From positions 108,703,757 through 108,767,756 of the forward strand of contig CANTUZ010000001.1 of the NCBI GenBank assembly GCA_947846985.1: DNA of 64,000 bases. The letters are read 5' to 3'. The notes under the pieces were generated by a model. It was not told the origin of the DNA. It was given only the letters and a program-made list of their open reading frames with translations, and did not search any database. How positions within the stretch are numbered: position 1 is the first letter of the stretch; each line of letters begins with the position of its first letter. The position numbers and the translations under genes are program-made. Positions 51,028 to 59,985 of the stretch are shown here, one piece after another. The DNA comes from Fratercula arctica (taxonomy: Eukaryota > Chordata > Aves > Charadriiformes > Alcidae).

Positions 51028-52948
51028 GGAGCTCCTGCTGTCACACAAAAAGAAACTTTATAAGGAGTGGAAGAAAGGACAGCTGGAATGGGGGGTATAT
51101 AAGGAAGCTGTCCGAACAGCAAGAGACCTGGTGAGAAAAGCTAAAGCTCAGTTAGAATTAAATCTATCCAAGGAGATCAAGGGAAACAGAAAAAATTTCT
51201 ATAGGTACATTAATTGTAAGAAGGCGGCTAGGGAGGGTGTGGGCCCCCTCAGAAAGGAAACGGGGGAGCTGGTGCCAAGTGATATGGAGAAGGCTGAGGT
51301 TCTCAACGACTTCTTTTCCTCAGTCTTCACTGGCAAGGCCTCCAACCACACTCCCGGAGTCACAGAAGACAATGTCAGGGGTTGGACAGAACTGCCCATC
51401 GTAAGTGAAGTTCCGGTTCGTGACCATCTGATGAACATGAAAGTGAACAAGTCCATGGGACCGGATGGGATACACCCACAGATACTGAAGGAACTGGCGG
51501 ATGAGGTTGCTAAACTGCTCTCTGTTGTATTCCAAAAGTCATGTAAGTCTGGTCAAGTCCCCACTGACTGGAAAAGGGGAAACATAATCCTCATTTTCAA
51601 AAAGGGAAAGAAGGAGGAGCCAGGGAACTATAGGCCAGTCAGTCTCACCTCCGTGCCTGGTAAGATTATGGAGCAGATCCTCCTGGAGGCACTGCTGAGG
51701 CAGAAGAATAACGAAGAGGTGTTTGGGTACAATCAACACGGTTTCACCAAGGGCAAATCGTGCCTGACAAACCTGGTGGCCTTCTATGAGAAGGTCACAA
51801 CATCAATAGACAAGGGGAGAGCAACTGACGCCATTTACCTGGACCTGAGCAAAGCCTTTGATGCTGTCCTGCATGACATCCTGATCTCCAAGCTGATAAA
51901 ATATGGGTTTGATGGACTGATAATTCAGTGGATAAAGAACTGGCTTGATGGCCACACCCAAAGAGTTGCTGTCAATGGGTCCATGTCCAAGTGGAGGCCA
52001 GTGACAAGTGGAGTCCCTACAGAATCAGTACTAGGACTGGTCTTGTTTAACATGTTCGTCGGCAACATGGACAGTGGCATAGAGTGCAGCCTCAGCAAGT
52101 TTGCCGATGACACCAAGCTGTGTGGGGCGGCTGACACGCTGGAGGGAAGGGATGCCATCCCGAGGGACCTTGAAAGGCTGGAGAGGTGGGCCGATGCCAA
52201 CCTCATGAAGTCCAACAAGCCCAAGTGCAAGGTCCTCCATCTGGGTCAGGGCAATCCCAAGCACCAATATAGGCTGGGCAGTGACTGGCTTGAGAGCAGC
52301 CCTGAAGAAAAGGACTTGGGGGTGTTGGTGGACGAGAGGCTCAACATGAGCCCTCAGTGTGCACTAGCAGCCCAGAAAGCCAATCGTATCCTGGGCTGCA
52401 TCAGGAGAAGCGTGGCCAGGAGGTCGAGGGAGGTGATTCTCCCCCTCTACTCCACTCTCGTGAGACCCCACCTGGAGTACTGCATCCAGTTCTGGAGCCC
52501 CTACTACAAGAAACATATGGACATGCTGGAACGTGTCCAGAGAAGGGCCACAAGGATGGTCAGAGGGCTGGAGCACCTCTCCTATGAAGACAGACTGAGA
52601 GAGTTGGGGTTGTTCAGTCTGGAGAAAAGAAGGCTCCAAGAAGACCTTATAGTGGCCTACCAGTATCTTAAGGGGGCCTACAAGAAAGTTGGTGAGGGAC
52701 TTTTTAGGATGTTGGGTAATGGTAGGACTAGAGGGAATGGATTAAAACTAGAGATGGGATGATTCAGACTGGACATTAGGAAGAAGTTCTTCACCATGAG
52801 GGTGGTGAGACACTGGAACAGGTTGCCCAGGGAGGTGGTGGATGCCCCATCCCTGGAATTTTTTAAGGCCGGGCTCGATGAGGCTCTGAGCAACCTGATC
52901 CAGTGGGAGGTGTCCCTGCCCATGGCAGGAGGGTTTGGAACTAGATGA
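51028..52948 (+). pseudogene. CR1 ORF2 reverse transcriptase, 5'-truncated, one internal stop
   Basis: The frame is open from the truncation point to a TGA at 52760-52762, and open again in the same frame to the normal stop at 52946-52948. An ATG at 50960 would start a 600-residue product, but its first ~23 residues are flanking DNA, so that start is fortuitous. Numbering from it: N-terminal RT region at about 25-220 with [21 protein letters not shown] near 225, motif [12 protein letters not shown] with aspartates D295 and D301, motif B at 351 and the catalytic box KFADDTK with D383 and D384. Motif B reads [13 protein letters not shown] where active CR1 enzymes have GVPQGSVLGPVLF, so three conserved positions are altered (Q to T, G to E, P to L). 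With the missing endonuclease this indicates an inactive copy. The stop replaces an arginine codon (CGA to TGA, a CpG change). It is not a host gene. Confidence 0.93.
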
Positions 52949-52998
52949 TCTTTAAGGTCCCTTCCAACCTAAATCATTCTATGATTCTATGATTCTAT
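51028..52998 (+). mobile_element. CR1 LINE, long 5'-truncated copy with RT domain and full 3' end
   Basis: About 1.97 kb of CR1. The left break lies near 51028, inside ORF2 just upstream of [11 protein letters not shown], so the endonuclease domain and ORF1 are missing. The rest runs through the whole RT and C-terminal domain to a 3' untranslated region that ends in two full ATTCTATG repeats plus a partial third (52976-52998). CR1 elements move by target-primed reverse transcription and usually truncate at the 5' end; this one is long by that standard. It shares its last 650 bases almost exactly with the copy at 34420-35065. It is followed after about 430 bases by an older LINE relic in the same orientation. 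Confidence 0.97.
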
Positions 52999-53429
52999 TA
53001 GAAGTAATGGTAACCCAGTTATGCTTGCAAGTGACAGCCAATAGATTTCTTCACTAAATTGTTAATCAGTTCTATAGGTTTTATTTTTAAAATATTTTAT
53101 TTTCTATGACTGCTGTCACGGTAGTATCTAATTGAGCAGTCATTAACTCATTCAGACAAAATTAAATGGAAAGATAAATATTTTCAGAGAGACAAAATTT
53201 GAAAATTGAAGAAAATTGACTTCTGCAAGCAGATGAACCATGAAGAACCAAGACCTCAATAGGAGAGACGTGAAAGTAAACAGGACTGCTGGTTGCATCT
53301 CAGTATAGGTAAGGTTCTGCAACAAATATGGGTTAAAAAAAATAAAATACAAAATGTTAAGGATAAAATATGATAAAAAATATGTGGATGTATGGTGCAT
53401 AATGATTTTGTAAATGGAGAAGTTCTGTT

Positions 53430-54378
53430 GCATGCTTTATTTGGATTCACCAAAGCATTTTATTTAAGATAATTAGTGAAGCATGAGAAGACAGGGATTT
53501 AGCAGAGCAACCACAAAGCAGGTAGAAACTGCATGAAAGGCAAATATTAATGGGTAAATTAGAAGAATCATGCATTCATTAGTGGAGTTCTTCAGGAATT
53601 AGGATCAGTATTATTTAATATTTTAATATTTTCTGTATTAAAAATAGGAAAGTAATGGCAAAATTTGCTGCTGACAAAGTTATTACATGGAAAGACCTGC
53701 ATGATCTGTGATGAGAAGGAAATATCTGAGGAAGAGAAGTTTCTGGTTCCTCTGAGCAACACCAGTACATTTGCGCCTACCAATATGATGTAGCCCTGAG
53801 AATGGGAAATGCGACCGTAAGATGTGACTAGGTATCATACTAGTAGAGACAGGTATTTCTGCCATTGTACAGGGCACTGGTAGGCTCTCACTGGAACACA
53901 ATGTACAGTCCTCTTGACCCAGTTTCAAAAAAAGGAAACTCAGACTAGGAGAGATACAGAGTAAAGCTACTAGAGCGACAAGGGGTAGCGTATATTATAA
54001 GAGAGGAAAATGAAAGATATTGTCTTAGACAAAATGGAAAAGAAATGAGGCTTCAGTATTGCTGTCTATAGGAAAACTAAAAACTAAAATGGGAAAAGAG
54101 CTAAGGGAAAATATCACTAGAGAAGTAGTTAGGTATGAGACGGCTTCAGATAAATGTATGTTGAAAATGAGGAAGTCTTTAACTGGCAGAGTCACAAGAT
54201 GCTGGAAGATAGAGTCTCCCATGGGGAGTCACGGGGGCAAAAAGTTAATTAGTTTTAAGATGGAGATTAATCCTATTTTTTAACAGATTCTATCATATGG
54301 CCACCTGAAATAACAGGGGATTGGACTTTGTTCTGCAAGTTTCCTTCACAAGCCAGTTCCAGCCATTCTGTCATGAGT
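53430..54378 (+). mobile_element. Ancient CR1/L3-like LINE relic, RT motifs to 3' end
   Basis: Low-identity but colinear matches to CR1-clade ORF2. At 53438-53462 the DNA reads as YLD then TKAF after a one-base deletion (motif A, LDFTKAFD). At 53584-53628 it reads GVLQELGSVLFNILI (motif B). At 53661-53675 it reads KFAAD (catalytic box FADD, first aspartate lost). Near 53880-53980 the DNA resembles RPHLEYxVQ...KK and the RATRxxRG segment. At 54160-54200 LKMRKSLTGRVTRCWKIE matches [20 protein letters not shown]. Near 54317-54378 GGGGATTGGACTTTG then CAGTTCCAGCCATTCTGTCATGA is a decayed GGGTTGGACTAGATGATC...TTCCAACC...ATTCTATGA 3' end. Many indels and stops. It is much older than the adjacent 51 kb copy; L3 versus ancestral CR1 is not resolved. 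Confidence 0.7.
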
Positions 54379-54783
54379 CTTGCAGAGCCTGGTATTTTCC
54401 TGAAATCTCTAAGGGCTTGTAGCATTCTGAAAATCTATTCTTTCAGTAACTACCTACTTCTAAGGATTACAGTGAACTTGAAAATGTGAACTTCAAAGGT
54501 GCAATGCCTGGGAAGAAAATAAGGCCACATTTACATATATTTTAATACTTGCAAGATTTATTGCACTAATATCTAGGAGCAGAATTTGAATGCTAATTTG
54601 TTATTGACTATCAAATACTGTCTGTGACATCTTCTTATCTCAATTCCTATATATACTTCAGGCTGGGTATTTCAGAGCTTGACCTTCATTAGCCCTCTCC
54701 TATTTTTTATGTGGACTCAGCTTATCCTTAATCTTAAATCCATGTCAAAAAGGAAATGTATCCCTCTGCAAACTATTTACACC

Positions 54784-54928
54784 TTGATCTTGTTCCTGCA
54801 AAAACTTACACGGGTCATGTCTAGTGTATGCCAGTGAAAAAATCTGTCTATGAATAAACAATTATTTCAATAGGGTCATTGACAGGAAACTTAGCGCTTA
54901 TGCATGTGTATGCAGAATTATGGCTCTG
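54784..54928. repeat. Candidate old near-palindromic (MITE-like) repeat
   Basis: The left edge CCTGCAAAAACTTACAC and right edge GCATGTGTATGCAGAATTA are roughly inverted, with a central TTTCAATAGGG. This fits the common archosaur/turtle pattern of two arms ending in 'ATCCTGCAAACACTTA' around 'TTGACTTCAATGGGA'. Identity is low; the match is from memory of that pattern. Confidence 0.35.
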
Positions 54929-55796
54929 ATTTGGGAGCTCGTGTGAGCTCTAGGTGATATGCAGGCTCGAGGAAGAACCTTTCATGAAGGATGGAATCAT
55001 TCCAAGGAGATGGCTGTGAATCAGATCAATGATCCTCTTTCTCCCAGATGAAAACTGTAGTTGCACATGCAGTGAAATACTTTTCTACAGTCTGTAAGAT
55101 ATATTCTTGGCTTGCTAAATGGGAAATGCTGTGCTCCGGTGCGTTTCAAGCCTCGTAAGTGATGTGCAATTGTACCATATGGAAATGCCTTTTAAAAATC
55201 CAATCAAAATAATTGATTTTTCATAGACAGGGCTCAGTTTGTCATCAAGTTGCATTCCTCACAGACCCCTTAGAAATGTAGTCTGCCAATAAAATATGCA
55301 GAATGATTACAAAACCACTGTCAGTTTTGGTTGTGATGTTTGTTTTTGTAGCCTTATGTTGAAATGTTTTATCTTCTTCCAAGACTGAAGTGCCAAGGAA
55401 GAATATTATTTTATTATGTAGCTACCCGCTAAACCCCCAAAAATGCATGGGTAAAATTCCAGGCTTTAGTGAATACTCTTTTCTAACTATGACTCATCTA
55501 CAAATAATAAAAAAAAAGATTAAAACGTCTTTCTAGGCAGATATATTATAACAGAAACCGTATTAGAACATGTATTGTTATAAAAGTCCAAACTTATCGT
55601 GAAATTTGATAATAGCATTTATGTTTTTAGAGATAAACAGATTTAAGATAAAGTAGTAATTGCACTTTCAGTGGTTTCAGCAGAATGTCTTTGATTTGGA
55701 TTTTGTTCTGGTTTTGTTTTTTATTTTTAAACTGTTTCAGCTTCAAAAGACAGAAATGCAGATGAGTAACTGCATACTAAGGAATAGATACATAGC

Positions 55797-55880
55797 AGAT
55801 GAAAATCAGTGTAGCTCCACTGAAACCAAGGAGGCTTGTCAAGCTCCAAAAGTCAGACAGAACTGAAATTTGGCCCATTA
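55797..55880. repeat. Candidate old near-palindromic repeat fragment
   Basis: Contains CAGTGTAGCTCCACTGAAAC and, about 50 bases on, CTGAAATTTGGCCCATT. Both strings are typical of an old dispersed repeat that carries 'CTCCACTGAAATCAA' and ends in 'TTTGGCCC'. Only partly preserved. Confidence 0.35.
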
Positions 55881-56189
55881 CTTTTATGTCTTTTTTAAAT
55901 GGGCTTTCATAGAGAGTTCAGTTTTCCCTCTCTTTTTTTCACCAGACCCCATCAATTCACAGATGGTTGGCAGACATACTAGATAATAAAAGAAGTGTAT
56001 TTTTTATTAAGTACGTGTGGCTATAGTAATGGTATTCACTGTGATTTTACCACTGAATGCTTAAGTCTTACAGCCTGAATCAGCCAGCAATGAACACCCT
56101 GGCATGTCATTTTGCTCAGAGCCTTCCTGATTTTGGTGGTTCTCAAAACAGACACACGAGATTCTGTTGTGTGGGCACAGTTGCAAGAT

Positions 56190-56215
56190 TAAAGCACTTT
56201 TGTTAAAGTGCTTTA
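56190..56215. repeat. Short hairpin, 11-bp perfect arms
   Basis: TAAAGCACTTT and AAAGTGCTTTA pair perfectly around a TGTT loop. The right arm resembles a miR-17/20-type seed, but the stem is half the length needed and pairing ends after 11 bases, so it is listed only as an inverted repeat. Confidence 0.8.
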
Positions 56216-56555
56216 CATAACTGTTTCCTGAATCGTGAGCATCCACACTTGGTTATTTATTTAATATCAACATCTGACTTTTCATTCACATGAAATACAA
56301 ATGTCTATGGAGGGTGCTGGAAGTGTGATCAAGGTATCTATGTTTGTGATGTGAATGGACTGGCACCAATTCAACATAAGTACTTATATAATGTGTGGAT
56401 TTTTATAAATTTAAATCAGAAAAAGGAGAGTTCAGTTCCATTATAGTACATTATTTTTAAATGTAGCATTTACTTGCTGCACTTTGGTGCAGGAGATATA
56501 TTTTAGGAGTTTTTTTAATAATTGCTACATTTAAATACTTGTTCTTTGTTCTCTT

Positions 56556-56572
56556 AAAAAAAAAAAAAAAAA
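56556..56572 (+). repeat. A17 homopolymer
   Basis: 17 consecutive A. No retroposed body is recognised upstream. Confidence 0.85.
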
Positions 56573-58885
56573 CAAGGAAATATTGACTTATTTAAGACAA
56601 TGAAAAGGATTTAATCTTAGCTGCAAAATAGACTGAAATATACAGTGACATATATAAACTCAAGCCAGCAATAATTTTCTATCTGTTTTAAAATCAGCTG
56701 AAGTTAAAGAGCTTACAGGCTCAGGTTTAACTCTGGATGCAGTGGGACCAGTGAAGTCGTAGGCATGAGAATATGATTGTAAACAGCAAAATCTCTGACT
56801 AGAGACAGAAAAATAAATGTAAGGGATAGAGGTTTGAATTATTTTTCATCTTAAATGCTGGATCTGATTTTTTTTTTTTTTTATCAGAAATTGGTTTGTC
56901 ACAGAGAAGAGGTTACCATTAGATTCCTAAAGAGCGATTAAAAACCTGTAATGCTAAAGCCAAATCCTGAGTTCAGCGACATGGTTGCTCCCCAAGAGTT
57001 TATGCGTGTCCCACGTTGAGCTGTGACCCATGTGGTTACCCCGCATCCTCTCTTTCACCTGTTTAAGAGAGGACGACACTCATCACACGGTTTAGCTTTT
57101 ATTTCTTTCTGCCACAACTGTTTTGGTTTTGTTCTGAAATGCTCTGAAAGCTGAAGAACAAAAGCAGAATTTGAGTCTAGGGAGAGCACTAGGGTTTGTA
57201 AGATTTTAATCATCCATTTCACTAGCATGTGTTCCAGTGAAAGAACATACAAATAGAGCTTGCTGAATAATGTCTAGGATCAGCTGCCCTTTTCCAGCAG
57301 GAATTGACTTAACACACAGAAGGACGATTTTTCAACATAAAGTTTACAGTCACACCGACATTTCATTGTCATTTTGCTTCATTCTTTTGTCTCTTAACTT
57401 TTTTGAGTTGCTAAAAACACAAGGAAGAGAAAGCAGAGAATTTACTGAAGAATTATACCTTGAAAAAAAATAATTGAATCAAGTTACAGAAGGATTGTAT
57501 ATCCCATGAGACAGTCCTCCTCCTGCCAGGTTGTATTAATTACTTCCTCCATAACGAATGCCAAACAATGACTATAAAAACAAAATCAGTCCCTCTATTT
57601 TGCTTGGGATATAGCAATCCTAGCAGGATGTTGTCATACCTATCTTTTATTTGTAAAAGCTGGCAGTCATTCCAGACGTTGCCAGCATGGTACACAAACA
57701 CATGCAGGAATTACTGTTAGATATTAACTGCGTGTATTGAATGCTTCATTGCATATGTTTAAGAGTCTCATGAGAAAAATCTCAGCGTATGCACAGAAAT
57801 GACATGTGTTGCCACCACAGCTGCTACAGTATTTTCACACTTTAGCGTGCTGTCTCATGGCAATCAGGAAACAATTATTTTGTATAAGAACTAAAGAAAA
57901 CTTGAAATGGCGGGTTTTGTTAGCCCTCTGCACTTTGTAAAAAAAAAAAAACAAACCACACACCCTAATCCCTGCAATCTACCTCCAAAAAAAATCAGCC
58001 AGCTATGCGTTCTCCACCGTCTGTCTCGCAGCATATCATTCCTTCTCACTTGACAAAAACACTGCCTTTGGCTTTTTGTAACAAGGGAGCTTAAGATGTT
58101 GTGAAATCTGGGATCCAAATGATACGGAACCAGATTTGCCAATGCAATGCCAAGTTATCACATTTAGAATACATGCTTAGAATATGTTTTCATAAATAAA
58201 TTTAAAGAAATACCCTAGCAAAAGGTGCTTTAACTGTTTCTCAATTGCAACTAGATGGCTTGATACCACAAAGAAGGACCAACACAATGATGTTGCTAAG
58301 ATTCTTTTACCTTCTTCTAAATGCAGTGTAGGGTATTTGCATATTTAAGTTTCAGAAGAATGAGTGTTATAAATGCATGTGCTTAACAGTATTTTTATAG
58401 TACTCTTACAAAAAATAAATCTCTGTTGCTTTAGAATCTGATAATAGACTCATTTCAAAGCCCAAAACTCAGATCCAGTAGCAAGAACATAAACGGAGAC
58501 GATAACCTGAGGAACAGGATCCTCTCCATATAGCAGCAACAAAATTTCCCCGCATTACTTATTTTCAGTATGATGGGATCATGGCTGTTAATCTGTATGT
58601 GGCAGCTTCCCAGGTAGGAAGCTAAATGCATCTGTGCTCCCAGCCCTGTTCCCAAAGCATTGCTAGGGACTTGGCGTGAAGATCTCGGTATGTGTGTGCA
58701 GCAGCAGCCTTCCTCTTGCTTCTCTCCGCGAGTTAGAGCCGCTTTTGGTTGGAAGCTGATTTTCCTTCAGCCTCCAAGAGCACCTGGAAAGGGTTTGGGA
58801 TTTCCCTTGCGGTAACAAGCTACGAATTTTCTACGTGAATCCTGAAAAAGTCTGCCTAGTCTTCTGCTGCGCGAAGCATCAATAC

Positions 58886-58935
58886 ACTGCACTGAGATCA
58901 ATGGAGGTCTGCGACTGCTCACACGAGTGTGAGAG
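58886..58935. repeat. Candidate old near-palindromic repeat fragment
   Basis: CACTGAGATCAATGGAGGTC followed by GACTGCTCACACGAGTGTGAG, which fits the central and flanking part of the 'TGACATCAATGGGACTGCTCACATGAGTG' type repeat. Low identity and no clear ends. Confidence 0.3.
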
Positions 58936-59484
58936 CACTGTGGTGCAGCTATTGGTGTGGACTAGAAAAGGCTATGAAACTTGCCATGTAAGAGTTAAAA
59001 AGCAACGGAAAACCATCACTGCCTCTGGGTAGACAGAAGACAAGTTACAAACAACATATTTTTACACAGAAGAGAGTGGCAGATGTTCCTGGGACAGCAT
59101 AGAGAGCGTCTGGAGTGCCTGTAGAGATTGTAGTATAGGTTCTGCAGTTCTGACTTCATCTTAGGTGGTATAGTGTAAGGAGTTAAAATCTTGGCATGGC
59201 TTTCATCAATGAGAAAAACATAAAGCTGCATTTTTAACTGGCTATCTTTAAACAGAAGGTTGCAAAGTTCTAATTTTTGTCTTGGGAAATGTTTGGAATA
59301 TGCTGCTTTTCCTCTCCAAACCTTCGTGTCTATAACAACAAACGCCTCCATTATAAACGTGGAAATACGAATGCCCAGAGGCTTTATGGTTTTCATATTT
59401 TGTGTGAAAATATGTGCCCACTGTCAACTAATAGAGTATTGTGACAATTTCTTGTTTCTTTTTCTTTATTGCCTAAAGACATAG

Positions 59485-59560
59485 AGCTTGATCCACAACT
59501 GCATTGTTTCAGTCCCGTGTGTTGATGCTCCACTGAAATCAAAAGGGTGACTGTGGGTTT
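59485..59560. repeat. Candidate old near-palindromic repeat fragment
   Basis: GAGCTTGATCCACAACTGCA at one side and GCTCCACTGAAATCAAAAGG at the other, the same paired strings as in the 55.8 kb fragment. Probably the same broad family. Confidence 0.35.
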
Positions 59561-59689
59561 TGGCGAGCGTGAGTCAGCCCTGCACACCTGAAGTGGACAT
59601 TGCTTTGCTCTCCAATGTCAGAACTGCTCGGAGCTGTGGCTCTGTTTCACTTCCCCGTGACGAACACCAAGAGACACAGTGTGACTAGG

Positions 59690-59985
59690 AACGAGTGAAA
59701 CCAGCAAGGGAAGGAGGCAGCCAGTCCCTGCGTCCCGCCATACCAGCCTCTTAAGAAAGCAAAGAGGCACTGCTGGGCCCTGCTACGCCAGCAGGCAGGA
59801 GTAGACCAGTGTGCTGAGCCCAGCAGGCTGCTGCCAAACCCAGAGCGCAGCTCTCCAGGGAGAGGGCTCCTCCAGTAACGCCGTGTGGCCACTTCATCTC
59901 GGGAAGGGGCTCAGGCTGCCTCCCGCTCCTGCAGGGATGAGGTGCCCCATCAGCCTCAGCCAGGTGGTCTAGAGTCATGGACGGG
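59690..59985. other. GC- and CpG-richer patch
   Basis: About 300 bases with roughly ten CpG dinucleotides (for example GCGTCCCGCC, TAACGCCGTG, CTCCCGCTCC), clearly above the surroundings. A minus-strand frame of about 135 codons covers it, but its content changes from a low-complexity hydrophobic start to proline/alanine-rich and shows no domain. It could be a small CpG island, a decayed GC-rich repeat or an old exon. No TATA box, splice pattern or poly(A) signal ties it to a gene. Confidence 0.3.

Noticed and set aside
56187..56220. miR-17/20-like hairpin (TAAAGTGCTTTA arm)
   Set aside because: The stem is only 11 bp with a 4-base loop and no pairing beyond, so it cannot form a normal precursor. 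The seed-like match alone is expected by chance.
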